From contig JADJPV010000002.1 of the NCBI GenBank assembly GCA_016713085.1, positions 186,001 to 250,000 on the forward strand: a stretch of 64,000 bases of DNA, written 5' to 3'. Shown piece by piece: positions 52,692-62,575 of the stretch. The stretch comes from Chitinophagaceae bacterium. Its GTDB lineage: Bacteria; Bacteroidota; Bacteroidia; Chitinophagales; Chitinophagaceae. Position 1 is the stretch's first letter. Each line of letters begins with the position of its first letter. The notes under the pieces are model-generated. The model had not been told where the DNA came from, ran no database searches, and worked only from the letters and a program-made list of their open reading frames with translations. Both the position numbers and the translations under genes were made by a program.

Positions 52692-53873
52692 ATGATATAT
52701 AGAGCCGGTTATACAAAAGGAAACGTCAGGATTATTCTTATCATGTTCTTTTTTATACAGTTCATCTTATTTTCTTACGACGGCTTTGTGCAAAATCAGA
52801 ACACATCTGCTGATAAAAGTTTATCGGATACATCTATTTATAATTCTGCACAGTATTTTGGGCAGTTATATCTATCTGCTAAAAAGCAATATGCCTTTGC
52901 AGGAAAAACAAAAACTGATTTCAGTAAATGGCATAAAGCGTTTCTGCCGCAATTAAAACAAGCGCTTGGATTGGATAAAATGGGGGTACAATATGCCAAC
53001 TATAAACTTCGCTTCGAAAAAAAGGCTACTGTAGATAGCGGGAGTTTTATTTTTGAAAAATGGATAGTTTGGACTGAACCGACTGTTCCTTTGCCAGTAT
53101 CAGTTTTAATCCCCAAAAATAAGGCTGGAAAAACTCCTTTGATTATTGCTACGCATGGTCATGGAAAGAATGCTGATTTGTATGACGGCATTTACCCAAA
53201 TGTATTTGGAAGAAATCCTTTAACAAAAGAAATGAGCATTGCCATGGAGGCAGTAAATGAAGGATATATTGCTATAGCCCCTACTATGCGTGCCTTTGGT
53301 GATACACGTACGGAAGATGATAAAAAAAATGACAACTCATTTTCATGCCATATGCAATTAATGCGTGATCTGCTAACAGGAAGAACTCCCATTGGAGACA
53401 GAGTATGGGACATGGAAAGGATACTTGACTGGGCTATTCAAAATTTTTCTGTAGATGAAAAAAGAATTGCAATCACGGGTAATTCAGGAGGAGGAACGGT
53501 TTCATTGTTTGCAGCAGCCTGCGATTCCCGTATAACCGTTGCAGTTCCATCTTCATACTTCTGTACTTTCCAGGGAAGCATTGGCAGCATCCCGCATTGC
53601 GATTGCAATTATATTCCCGGCATTTTGGATTTGGGTGAAATGGGTGATGTGGCAGGCTTGATAGCGCCTCGTCCATTATGCGTACTACATGGGATAAAAG
53701 ATAAAATATTCCCGATTGCAGAAACCAGGAAAGCTTTTGCTCATTTAAATGAAATTTATAATGCAGCAAACAAAACAGAAAACCTGATGCTGTATGAAGG
53801 CCCTGAAGGACATCAATATTACAAAGAGGGTGCATGGCCTTTCATAAAAAGGAACTTTGCAATGGTTAAATAA
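52692..53873 (+). CDS. Exported alpha/beta hydrolase (acetyl-xylan-esterase-like)
   Basis: 393 residues from the ATG at 52692; a TTG 24 bases earlier is open but less likely. A hydrophobic leader (IILIMFFFIQFILFSY) precedes a hydrolase domain with TPLIIATHGHGKNADLYDG (oxyanion side), IAITGNSGGGTVSLFAAA (Ser), VLHGIKDKIFPIAETR (Asp) and GPEGHQYYKEG (His). The family deacylates sugars or glucuronoyl esters. It joins the operon between the beta-helix and the propeller genes. Confidence 0.75.
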   Translation: MIYRAGYTKGNVRIILIMFFFIQFILFSYDGFVQNQNTSADKSLSDTSIYNSAQYFGQLYLSAKKQYAFAGKTKTDFSKWHKAFLPQLKQALGLDKMGVQYANYKLRFEKKATVDSGSFIFEKWIVWTEPTVPLPVSVLIPKNKAGKTPLIIATHGHGKNADLYDGIYPNVFGRNPLTKEMSIAMEAVNEGYIAIAPTMRAFGDTRTEDDKKNDNSFSCHMQLMRDLLTGRTPIGDRVWDMERILDWAIQNFSVDEKRIAITGNSGGGTVSLFAAACDSRITVAVPSSYFCTFQGSIGSIPHCDCNYIPGILDLGEMGDVAGLIAPRPLCVLHGIKDKIFPIAETRKAFAHLNEIYNAANKTENLMLYEGPEGHQYYKEGAWPFIKRNFAMVK

Positions 53874-53929
53874 ATTGGTTACCGTTTATTCGTAGCAACT
53901 AAATGTCTGCAAAGATTTATAATGCAAGT

Positions 53930-55111
53930 ATGAAAAAGCGATTCGATTTCAGATTAATAAAGGCATATTATGTATTGTGTAGTGTTTTATTGCTGCAGGT
54001 AGTTAATGTTTCTGGCTATGCACAAAAAAGCAGTGGAACAGGATATAAACATGCAGAACCACATGTAATAGCAAGTATAAGTTCTTTTGACAGTTTGAAC
54101 AATGGCCGGTGGGTACGTACTTTCCAGGCTCCGGATGGAACACTATATCTTAATGGCAAGTACAAAAGCATTGATAAAGGGAAATCCTTTATTCATCAAA
54201 ACGAAATTGATGTTGATGAGATTGTCAGGAGGCCTGAACGGGCTTCTGTATCCCGTGGCAAATTATTTTATGCTTTGAACGGAACTGCAGATATTATACG
54301 GCCGGGTATATATGGCGTGAAAGCGTGGCGCTCAACCGATGGGTTGAAAACCATGCATGAGGAATACGACACGATTTATGTTCCCGACGGTCCCGTAAAT
54401 GGAATTAAAACCGATGACTGGTTTGGTCTTTTTGTGTACAGAACAATAATAGAAATACCTGATGGAACATGGTTGATGACCATGTATGGCAATTTTACCA
54501 ATGACACTATTATTCCTGCCAACCTGGATGCACAAAAAGAACTAAAGTATATGATGCGAACTTTTATTGTTACATCAAAAGATAAAGGCCGCACATGGCA
54601 TTATTTATCAACTGTTGCAACACCTCGTGCCGGCGAGCCCATTGGTGAAGGTTTTGTGGAACCCGCGATTACACTTTTAAAAGACGGCAGATTATTATGT
54701 GTAATGAGAACGGGGCATCATTACCCCTTATATGCATCGTGGAGTAATGATTTGGGAAAAACCTGGACCGCTCCTTTGTACACAGGCTTCGACAGAGGCT
54801 GCGATCCCTGCTTAATCACATTGAAAGATGGCAGGGTAGCTTTAAGTTGGGGAAGGCGTTTTCCCGAAGGTTGGTCAAAAATTACACGGGAAGGCGATAA
54901 GAGTGTATTTCGGTTTCCAGGCGAAGGGTATACAAATCTTGCTATCAGTGACAATGGCGGATTAAGCTGGGTAAATCATAAAGTACTTAAAAATTCCGGC
55001 ACATGTTATTCTACGATTATTGAAGTAGAGCCGAATATTATTTTTTGCCAGGTAGACCAATGGAACATGCGCATTAAACTAAAACCGGCTAAGGCAATTA
55101 CAAATAATTAA
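53930..55111 (+). CDS. Sialidase-like Asp-box beta-propeller, secreted
   Basis: 393 residues from the ATG at 53930, giving the leader VLCSVLLLQVVNVSGYAQ; an ATG at 53903 adds nine residues. Three Asp boxes (SKDKGRTWHY, SNDLGKTWTAP, SDNGGLSWV) mark a six-bladed sialidase fold. RTIIEIPDGTWLMTMYG and EPAITLLKDGRLLCVMRTG hold conserved Glu/Arg. Such folds include sialidases and some uronate-active enzymes; in an operon of uronate enzymes the latter is more likely. Its stop codon directly abuts the GH105 start. Confidence 0.68.
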   Translation: MKKRFDFRLIKAYYVLCSVLLLQVVNVSGYAQKSSGTGYKHAEPHVIASISSFDSLNNGRWVRTFQAPDGTLYLNGKYKSIDKGKSFIHQNEIDVDEIVRRPERASVSRGKLFYALNGTADIIRPGIYGVKAWRSTDGLKTMHEEYDTIYVPDGPVNGIKTDDWFGLFVYRTIIEIPDGTWLMTMYGNFTNDTIIPANLDAQKELKYMMRTFIVTSKDKGRTWHYLSTVATPRAGEPIGEGFVEPAITLLKDGRLLCVMRTGHHYPLYASWSNDLGKTWTAPLYTGFDRGCDPCLITLKDGRVALSWGRRFPEGWSKITREGDKSVFRFPGEGYTNLAISDNGGLSWVNHKVLKNSGTCYSTIIEVEPNIIFCQVDQWNMRIKLKPAKAITNN

Positions 55112-56338
55112 ATGATACATAAAGTGAAAAAATTAACCGCAGTCTTATATTTTTCTATACTCTCTGTATGTTTGTATGCTCAAACTACAGAAGAAATAAC
55201 CAGGATGGTTGCCGATAACCTGATAAAAGCAACTTCGTACAAATTCGTTAATAAGGAAACCAGCGAAATTTATGAATCAACGAAAAATATAAAATATTCT
55301 CCGGCAGTAAGTGTTCAAAGCCCGGAAAACGAATGGTATTATATGAATGGTGTAGTTAATATTGCCATGATGCAATTGGCAGATTACACCGGCGAGAAAA
55401 AATATTCAAGCTATTCGTTGCGTAATATTGAATTTATTTTTAACAACCTTGATTATTTTAAAAGACAATATGATGAAAAAGTATCCGGCTCATCCTTCTT
55501 TCAATATTTCAGGCTTGGAAAGCTTGACGATTATGGGGCTATGAGTGCAGGGCTCTTTGATGTAAACAGGGTTGCTCAGAAGAAAGAATACAGTAATTAT
55601 CTTGAAAAGGCTGCAAACTATGTATCCTTTAAGCAACAGCGGCTGAACGATGGTACTTTTATCCGGCCTGAGCCCCGAAAGATGACGCTATGGGCAGATG
55701 ATCTATACATGAGTGTTCCCTTTTTGGCCAGGATGGGAAAGCTTACCGGGAACCAGAAGTACTTTACCGATGCGATCAAACAGGTGAAAAATTTTACAAA
55801 ATATCTCTATGATAAAAACAGCAGTTTATTCTATCACTGCTGGTATAGTGATGTGCAACTTAACGGAGTGGCGCACTGGGGCCGCTGCAACGGATGGGTA
55901 ATGATGGCTCAAACAGAATTATTGAACCATCTTCCTTCAAACCATCCCCAAAGAAAAGAACTAATAAAATTATTGTTGCAGCAAATTACTGGCATATCGA
56001 GATACCAGGATACAACAGGGTTATGGCATCAACTGCTGGATAAGCCGGACTCATATCTTGAAACTTCCTGCACAGCCATGTTTGTTTATTCAATTGCAAG
56101 AGCTGTAAACCAGGGTTGGATTGATAAAAGTTACTTATCTATTGCACAAAATGGCTGGAAAGGACTTCTCTCAAAGATTCAACCTGAAGGGCAGGTAGAG
56201 AAAATATGTATTGGTACCGGGATTGAAGATAATCTGAAGTTTTATTATGACAGACCGACAGAATTAAACGACTTACATGGCATAGGAGCAGTAATTCTTG
56301 CCGGAACAGAAATAATGATGACCGGAAGGAACCATTAA
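55112..56338 (+). CDS. GH105 unsaturated rhamnogalacturonyl/uronyl hydrolase
   Basis: 408 residues, exported (leader ILSVCLYAQ). The alpha6/alpha6 barrel motifs are NEWYYMNGVVNIAMMQLAD, LDDYGAMSAGLFDV, TLWADDLYMSVPFLARMG (catalytic Asp), HWGRCNGWVMMAQTE and LETSCTAMFVYSIARAV. GH105 enzymes hydrate the double bond left by lyases and release the unsaturated uronic acid. The ATG follows the propeller stop with no gap. Confidence 0.88.
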   Translation: MIHKVKKLTAVLYFSILSVCLYAQTTEEITRMVADNLIKATSYKFVNKETSEIYESTKNIKYSPAVSVQSPENEWYYMNGVVNIAMMQLADYTGEKKYSSYSLRNIEFIFNNLDYFKRQYDEKVSGSSFFQYFRLGKLDDYGAMSAGLFDVNRVAQKKEYSNYLEKAANYVSFKQQRLNDGTFIRPEPRKMTLWADDLYMSVPFLARMGKLTGNQKYFTDAIKQVKNFTKYLYDKNSSLFYHCWYSDVQLNGVAHWGRCNGWVMMAQTELLNHLPSNHPQRKELIKLLLQQITGISRYQDTTGLWHQLLDKPDSYLETSCTAMFVYSIARAVNQGWIDKSYLSIAQNGWKGLLSKIQPEGQVEKICIGTGIEDNLKFYYDRPTELNDLHGIGAVILAGTEIMMTGRNH

Positions 56339-56392
56339 AAATCCGACCACACAAAATGATCATAATATTTCTTAATAAACATATCTGACAAC

Positions 56393-58330
56393 GTGAAGCA
56401 ATCCTTGAAATTTTTGTTAATAGCTATTGCAGTTTTTATTATTAATAATTGCGTCGCACAATCACAAAGAAATCTCTTGAGCAGGTTTTCAGAACAGGAT
56501 ATTGCACAAGCGTTGATACAGCGGTCGCAGTGGCATCCATTTCCTCAAACAACGGAGGAATGGGAGAAAGTCTTACCCGATAGTATAAGTAAAAAACTTA
56601 TTGAGAATGCTGAGCAAATTGCAGAAATACCGTTTGAATCGTTACCCGCTTCGCTGATGTTGGAATATGTACGTACCGGCAATCGTTCCCGCTATGAAGC
56701 CGTATCTTTTAAAAAACGTGAGCATTTATTTGAACTGGCACTTGCTGAATCAATTGAGCAGAAAGGGCGTTTTACAAATGTCATCGTGAATGGAATATGG
56801 TCAATTTGCGAAGAAAGTTTTTGGGGTGTTCCAGCGCACCTCGGCTTGCAAAAAGCCGGTACGGGCCTGGCTGACGTAGAAGATCCGATAGTTGACCTGT
56901 TCTCCGGGGAAACTGCCGCCACCCTTGCATTAACAGATTATCTCACCGGAAATGCGCTGGATATAGTGTCGCCACTTTTACGTAAGCGCATCTATTATGA
57001 AATAAACAGAAGAGTACTCACGCCTTTGGAAAAAGAAAGCAGCCGCTATTGGTATTTCAGCAACCGCGCCAATAACTGGAATCCATGGATAACCAGTAAT
57101 TGGATAATAAGTCTTTTGCTGATTGAGAAAGATGAAAAGCGACGGGCGTCAGAATTATATCATGCTATGACACTAACGGATATTTATATAAACAAGCTGG
57201 GTGATGATGGCGCCTCTGATGAAGGCCCGGGGTATTGGTTTGATGCAGCGGGAAGATTATTTACCGGGCTCAATATTATTGAAAGTGCAACAGGAGGACG
57301 CATCAGCATTTTCAAGCAGCCATTTATCCGGGAAGTGGCTTCCTATATCTATAAAGCGCATATTTCGGATGATTATTTTATTTCCGTAGCGGACGCTTCG
57401 CCTGTCATAAAGCCCGATGGATTATTGTTATACCGTTTTGGCAAAGCTGTTGGCGATACCGTTATGCAAAATTTTGGCATCTGGGCTTTTCATCGAAATA
57501 ACATCCCGTTTGACAGAGATGTTTCAATGGCTGATATGCTTTGGAATTTTTCTGTAATGGGGGATTGTGCAAAACAAACCGGGAAGGAACCATTACTGAA
57601 AGATATCTGGCTGAAAAATGTACAGATGATGATAGCAAGAACCAACGATGGACTATTTGTTGCTTCACATGGGGGGCATAACGCAGAAAGCCATAATCAT
57701 AATGACGTTGGAGATATCATGTTGTATGTTGATGGTAAGCCTGTGATTATTGATGTTGGCTCCGGAACCTACACAGCAAAAACTTTTTCCAATGAGAGGT
57801 ACACTTTATGGTATAACACTTCAGCTTATCACAACCTACCCCTGGTAAATGGTTTTCAACAACAAGCGGGAAGAGAGTTTGAAGCAAAGAATGTTTTTTA
57901 CAAAACCTCTGCCATCAAAACAGAATTGCAGATGGATATTGCAGCGGCTTATCCTGCCGAAACGGGTATTAAACAATGGCTACGGAAAATAAGTATAGAG
58001 AAAAAATTAAGCAGGCTGATTATAAAAGATAGTTATGTTTCGGATGACTCACTGAAGCAAATAACACAAACTTTCATGACTATTTGCCCCGCGGATATAG
58101 AGCAGCCAGGGAAAGTGCTTTTTGATGTAGCTGGTAAAAAAGTCTTGATGGAATATGACGCCAACCAATGGGAAATAAAGAAAGAGGAAGCGTTGACACA
58201 TACACCGGATGAAAAAAGGCTTGAAAATAACTGGGAGCACCGTACCATATGGCGCATATTGTTAACCAGTAAAAAGCTTTCTGCTAAAGGAAGTTTTACA
58301 TATAAGTTCATCAGGTTGGAAGATAAATAA
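56393..58330 (+). CDS. Heparinase II/III-type polysaccharide lyase
   Basis: 645 residues. The start is a GTG at 56393: no in-frame ATG exists between it and an upstream stop, and the GTG gives a proper leader (LLIAIAVFIINNCVAQ). The N-terminal toroid has NNWNPWITSNWI and DDGASDEGPGYWFDAAGRLF; the C-terminal sandwich has HGGHNAESHNHNDVGDIMLY and VIIDVGSGTY, the classic heparinase II/III signature. It cleaves acidic polysaccharides by beta-elimination. With GH105, GH88 and KduI it provides the cut and follow-up of a uronate glycan. CAZy family uncertain. Confidence 0.87.
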   Translation: MKQSLKFLLIAIAVFIINNCVAQSQRNLLSRFSEQDIAQALIQRSQWHPFPQTTEEWEKVLPDSISKKLIENAEQIAEIPFESLPASLMLEYVRTGNRSRYEAVSFKKREHLFELALAESIEQKGRFTNVIVNGIWSICEESFWGVPAHLGLQKAGTGLADVEDPIVDLFSGETAATLALTDYLTGNALDIVSPLLRKRIYYEINRRVLTPLEKESSRYWYFSNRANNWNPWITSNWIISLLLIEKDEKRRASELYHAMTLTDIYINKLGDDGASDEGPGYWFDAAGRLFTGLNIIESATGGRISIFKQPFIREVASYIYKAHISDDYFISVADASPVIKPDGLLLYRFGKAVGDTVMQNFGIWAFHRNNIPFDRDVSMADMLWNFSVMGDCAKQTGKEPLLKDIWLKNVQMMIARTNDGLFVASHGGHNAESHNHNDVGDIMLYVDGKPVIIDVGSGTYTAKTFSNERYTLWYNTSAYHNLPLVNGFQQQAGREFEAKNVFYKTSAIKTELQMDIAAAYPAETGIKQWLRKISIEKKLSRLIIKDSYVSDDSLKQITQTFMTICPADIEQPGKVLFDVAGKKVLMEYDANQWEIKKEEALTHTPDEKRLENNWEHRTIWRILLTSKKLSAKGSFTYKFIRLEDK

Positions 58331-58352
58331 GAAACCACTTAAATAAAAAGTA

Positions 58353-59519
58353 ATGAAAAAATGTCTCGCCATGTTGTTAGTGCTGTTTTTTGCATTAATT
58401 GTACAAAGTCAGCAAAAGGTAAATGTGAAAGAACAGATGAACCTGGCATTGCTACAATATGAGCAAATGCTTTTAACACATCCTGACACAACAAAAACGC
58501 CACAGTCTTTTACAGACGGAAAATATATTGATATGCCAACAGAGTGGTGGTGCAGCGGTTTCTATGGAGGAACCTTGTGGTATCTATATCAATATACACA
58601 TGACAATAAGTGGAAGAACGCAGCCAATCTCTGGACGATGGCTGTGCAGAAAGAGCAGTATAATACAACCACACACGACCTTGGTTTTATGATTTACTGT
58701 CCATTTGGAAATGGTTATCGGTTAACGCGTAATTCTTATTACAAGCAGGTGATGTTACGTGGCGCTCAATCCCTCGCTACAAGATTTAACCCGGGAACCG
58801 GCGTTATTAAATCATGGGAAACCTTCAAGGGGTACAATTATCCGGTCATTATTGATAATATGATGAATCTTGAATTTTTATTCTGGGCGGCAAAAGCTTC
58901 TGGCAATAAAGATTATTACAAAATCTGCATCACACATGCTGATAATACAATCAAAAATCATTACCGTCCGGATCATAGTAGTTATCATGTAGTTTGTTAC
59001 GATAGTCTCGGCAATGTACTTGCCAAAAAAACGGCGCAGGGTGCAAACGATACTTCGGCATGGGCAAGAGGCCAGGCATGGGGTTTATATGGCTATACCC
59101 TGATGTACCGTGAAACAAAAGACAAGAAATATTTACAGCAGGCAACAGACATCGCAGATTTTTTTATTCACCATCCCAATTTACCCGCAGATAAAATTCC
59201 CTATTGGGATTTTAATGCACCAAATATTCCAAACGAAGAACGTGATGCCTCTGCAGGGGCTATTGCATGTAGCGCCTTACTTGAGCTTTACAATTATGTA
59301 AGAAAAGAAAAGCGCAAAGAATATTTTGATGTTGCAGAAAAAATGCTGGAAAGCTTATCAGGTCCGGCTTACAGAAACGCACTTGGTGAAAATGGAAATT
59401 TCCTGCTTAAACATTCTGTAGGTGCTAAACCTTTCAACAAAGAAATAGATGTACCACTGGTTTATGCAGATTACTATTATGTCGAAGCGTTGCTCCGGTA
59501 TGAAAAATTAAAAAGATAA
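58353..59519 (+). CDS. GH88 unsaturated glucuronyl hydrolase
   Basis: 388 residues, exported (LFFALIVQSQQ). GH88 features: WWCSGFYGGTLWYLYQYT, THDLGFMIYCPFG (catalytic Asp), PVIIDNMMNLEFLFWA (second Asp), DTSAWARGQAWGLYGY, IPYWDFNAPNIP and RDASAGAIACSALLEL. It releases 4-deoxy unsaturated uronate, which rearranges to the KduI substrate. It lies 22 bases after the lyase gene and 25 before kduI. Confidence 0.92.
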   Translation: MKKCLAMLLVLFFALIVQSQQKVNVKEQMNLALLQYEQMLLTHPDTTKTPQSFTDGKYIDMPTEWWCSGFYGGTLWYLYQYTHDNKWKNAANLWTMAVQKEQYNTTTHDLGFMIYCPFGNGYRLTRNSYYKQVMLRGAQSLATRFNPGTGVIKSWETFKGYNYPVIIDNMMNLEFLFWAAKASGNKDYYKICITHADNTIKNHYRPDHSSYHVVCYDSLGNVLAKKTAQGANDTSAWARGQAWGLYGYTLMYRETKDKKYLQQATDIADFFIHHPNLPADKIPYWDFNAPNIPNEERDASAGAIACSALLELYNYVRKEKRKEYFDVAEKMLESLSGPAYRNALGENGNFLLKHSVGAKPFNKEIDVPLVYADYYYVEALLRYEKLKR

Positions 59520-59544
59520 TGAGTTATTTAATGAAAGAAATAGT

Positions 59545-60387
59545 ATGAGCACTTTTTTTGAAACAAGATATGCCTGCAATCCGGCAGAGGTGAAGCAGAT
59601 GAATACTGAACAGTTGAGAAGAGCTTTTTTAATTGAACAGATTTTTAAGAGGGATACTATACAATGGATATATACGCATTATGACCGGTATATGGCAGGT
59701 GGAATTATGCCCATTCAAACTGTTCTTTTACTGGAAACAATGGATGTGTTAAAATCGGATTACTTTTTGGAACGAAGGGAAATAGGCATAATTAATATAG
59801 GGGGTGTAGGCGTAGTAAATGTGGATGATGAAAGTTTCGAATTGAATAATAAAGAGGCTTTGTATATCGGCAGAGGAAGGAAAGTAATAAGTTTTGCCAG
59901 TAAAGATGCTTCAGTTCCTGCGAAGTTTTATGTGAATTCAGCCCTAGCTCACTTTAGTTATCCTGCCAGGAAAATAAAAAAGAGCGATGTGGAAATGGTT
60001 ACTCTCGGTTCAACCGATACGGCCAATCATCGGAGCATTTATAAATTGTTGGTAGCTCCTGTAATACAAACCTGTCAGTTACAGATGGGCATCACAGAAC
60101 TAAAACCCGGAAGTATATGGAATACCATGCCACCTCACACCCATGACCGAAGGATGGAGGTATATTTTTATTTTGACTTCAGTAATGATCAGGCTGTCTG
60201 CCATTTTATGGGACAGCCACAGGAAACACGGCATATCTGGATTCAACAGGAACAGGCAGTAATTTCTCCACCCTGGTCTATACATGCTGGTGCAGGTACC
60301 AGTCATTATTCTTTTATCTGGGGTATGGCAGGGGAAAATTTGGATTACAGTGACATGGATCATTGCGCTGTTACATCATTAAAATAA
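59545..60387 (+). CDS. kduI: 4-deoxy-L-threo-5-hexosulose-uronate ketol-isomerase
   Basis: 280 residues, full length, no leader (cytoplasmic). ETRYACNPAEVKQMNTEQLR, FLERREIGIINIGG, GRGRKVISFASKD and the zinc motif PPHTHDRRMEVYFYF (two His and the Glu), plus SIHAGAGTSHYSFIWGMAGE, identify KduI. It converts the product of unsaturated uronate to 3-deoxy-glycero-2,5-hexodiulosonate, the substrate of KduD-type SDRs such as the damaged gene at 61564. Confidence 0.95.
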   Translation: MSTFFETRYACNPAEVKQMNTEQLRRAFLIEQIFKRDTIQWIYTHYDRYMAGGIMPIQTVLLLETMDVLKSDYFLERREIGIINIGGVGVVNVDDESFELNNKEALYIGRGRKVISFASKDASVPAKFYVNSALAHFSYPARKIKKSDVEMVTLGSTDTANHRSIYKLLVAPVIQTCQLQMGITELKPGSIWNTMPPHTHDRRMEVYFYFDFSNDQAVCHFMGQPQETRHIWIQQEQAVISPPWSIHAGAGTSHYSFIWGMAGENLDYSDMDHCAVTSLK

Positions 60388-60396
60388 TTCATTCAA

Positions 60397-61551
60397 ATGA
60401 AAATTGCACCTATCTCTCTTTTTGTTTTTATCATTAGCAGCCTGCCCGTTACAGCTCAAACCTTATTTATAGAGGTTACGAATAACAGTTCGTTTTCCTT
60501 TATAGATAAGGTCATTGAAGTTCCTTGGGTAAAGGTTAAATCATTATGGGAGAACATCGACACAAGCCAGATCAAAATTTATAGGGCCTGGACAAAACAA
60601 GAATTAGCGTTTCAATTTGAGTGTAAAGGGGAAAATGAGATTCATAATCTTTTAATTCAGGCTTCCGTTCCCGCGAGGTCCTCGGTTAAGTTGGAAATGA
60701 GACAAGGTAAACATACTCTGTTTGCAACTAAAACTTATGGCCGCTATGTTCCCGAGCGAAAAGATGATTTTGCATGGGAAAATGATAAAATCGCTTTCAG
60801 AATGTATGGTAAAGCATTGGAAGGAACAAGTGAAGATGCCTATGGTATAGATGTTTGGGTTAAGAGAACTTCCGACATGGTGTTAGATAAAAGATATAAA
60901 ACAGGAGATTATCATATCGACCACGGTGATGGCCTGGATTATTATCATGTTGGCCACACATTAGGCGCTGGAAATAGTGCTCCTTATATAGCAGACAGTA
61001 TATGGTTTTCGGGAAACTATGATACATATAGAATTCTTGACAACGGACCTTTGCGAACTGCATTTCAGCTTATTTATAAAGAATGGAAAGCCGGAGACAT
61101 TCCCGTAACAGTTACTAAAACGATGTTGCTAAATGCAGGAGAGCAATTGAGTCAAGTTACTGTCGAATACCACTTCAGCGAAGATGTACTTCCAATTGCA
61201 ATTGGTATTACAAAAAGAAAAGATCATGGGATCATACTAATAAATGAGCAGGAAGGTATTATGGGATATTGGGAACCGCAGTATGGAAATGACGGTATTA
61301 CCGGTGTGGGAGTTATTCTAACTGATAGTATAGGAAAAATGACTGTAACGCCGGTTCACCTGTTATCTGAGACATTTCAACAAAAAGGTAAACTCTTAAG
61401 ATATTATACCGGCGCCGTGTGGAACAAAGCAAATGAAATTATTAACCCGGAGCAATGGTTTTTGTATTTAAAGGAATACAAAGAAAGGCTGAAGAACCCT
61501 TTGAAAATTGATGTTATAAAACCAGTTGTTGGAAAAAACAGCAGCCAGTAA
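60397..61551 (+). CDS. DUF4861 family secreted protein
   Basis: 384 residues, leader ending PVTAQT. Family pattern: YGRYVPERKDDFAWENDKIA, AYGIDVWVKR, HGDGLDYYHVGHTLGAG, NGPLRTAFQLIYK. The fold should be a galactose-mutarotase-like sandwich; some relatives sit in ulvan and pectin loci. Activity not established. Nine bases after kduI. The 3' end is duplicated as a relic at 63841-63920, beyond GH27. Confidence 0.82.
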   Translation: MKIAPISLFVFIISSLPVTAQTLFIEVTNNSSFSFIDKVIEVPWVKVKSLWENIDTSQIKIYRAWTKQELAFQFECKGENEIHNLLIQASVPARSSVKLEMRQGKHTLFATKTYGRYVPERKDDFAWENDKIAFRMYGKALEGTSEDAYGIDVWVKRTSDMVLDKRYKTGDYHIDHGDGLDYYHVGHTLGAGNSAPYIADSIWFSGNYDTYRILDNGPLRTAFQLIYKEWKAGDIPVTVTKTMLLNAGEQLSQVTVEYHFSEDVLPIAIGITKRKDHGIILINEQEGIMGYWEPQYGNDGITGVGVILTDSIGKMTVTPVHLLSETFQQKGKLLRYYTGAVWNKANEIINPEQWFLYLKEYKERLKNPLKIDVIKPVVGKNSSQ

Positions 61552-61563
61552 AATCATTAATAT

Positions 61564-62377
61564 ATGAATCAAATGTTTTCGCTAAAGGGCAAAGTAATAA
61601 TAGTAACAGGAGGAACCGGAATTCTGGGTAAAGCATTTACTGATGCAATTGCTGAAGCTGGTGGAATAGTCGGAATTCTTGGAAGAAACAAAAAAATTGC
61701 TGCCGAGAGGGCGGAAAATATAAATCGAAGCGGAGGAAATGCCATGCCATTAGTGGCAGATGTATTGAAAGAAGATAATTGGCCATAGCAAAAGAAGCGG
61801 TAATGAATAAGTATGGCGGATTGATGGTTTGGTTAATGCCGCAGGCGGAAATATACCGGAAGGAGTATTGCAACCACATGAAGATATATTCAAAATGAAC
61901 ATAGAAGGCATGCGCAGAACTATGGATATTAATTTATGGGGAACGATTTTACCCACACAAGTTTTCGGTAAATCTATTGCAGCTACCGGGACAGGTAGTA
62001 TTGTAAATATTTCATCTATGAATAGCAAACGGGCTATCACCAAAGTATTAGGTTACAATATGGGAAAAGCTGCTGTGGATTGCTATACACAATGGTTTGC
62101 AGTAGAATTAGCCAACCGGTATGGAGATAAAATAAGGATGAATGCTCTTGCGCCGGGTTTTTTTCTTACAGAACAAAATAGAAGTTTACTAATAAATGAA
62201 GCTGGTGGTTATACCGAAAGAGGTGGCAAGGCGATTCAGCAAACTCCTTTTAAACGATTTGGAGACCCGGTTGAATTAAAAGGGGCTTTGATTTGGCTTC
62301 TTAGTGATGCATCAAAATTTGTAACTGGTGCAATGATATGTGTTGACGGAGGCTTTTCCATTTTTGGGGGGGTGTAG
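61564..62377 (+). pseudogene. SDR oxidoreductase (KduD or D-mannonate oxidoreductase type), two frameshifts
   Basis: The first frame gives an SDR N-terminus (MFSLKGKVIIVTGGTGILG) and halts at 61787. Adding one base near 61780 restores LAIAKEAVMNKYGG, and one near 61820 restores GIDGLVNAAGG, joining the frame that runs to 62377 (VNISSMNSKRA, LGYNMGKAAVDCY with catalytic Tyr and Lys, MNALAPGFFLTEQN, CVDGGFSIFGG). Restored length is about 271 residues, longer than KduD and like SDR-type mannonate oxidoreductases. It would supply the reduction step after KduI. Both lesions are single-base losses at short runs, so assembly error is possible. Confidence 0.75.
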
Positions 62378-62575
62378 AATGAATAAAAAATTGCAGCGTA
62401 TAAATAATACTAGTTAGATATGATAAAAACATTCTTGATACCATCGACATTAACACGGATGATCGTTTCTTGCGGTGCTCCTTTCATCTGTAGAATATAT
62501 GGCATCAGTGTAAAATAAGAGTCAATTGATATAAAACGCAAGGCGATCCCCTGAGATCAAATTAAAAATGTAAAT

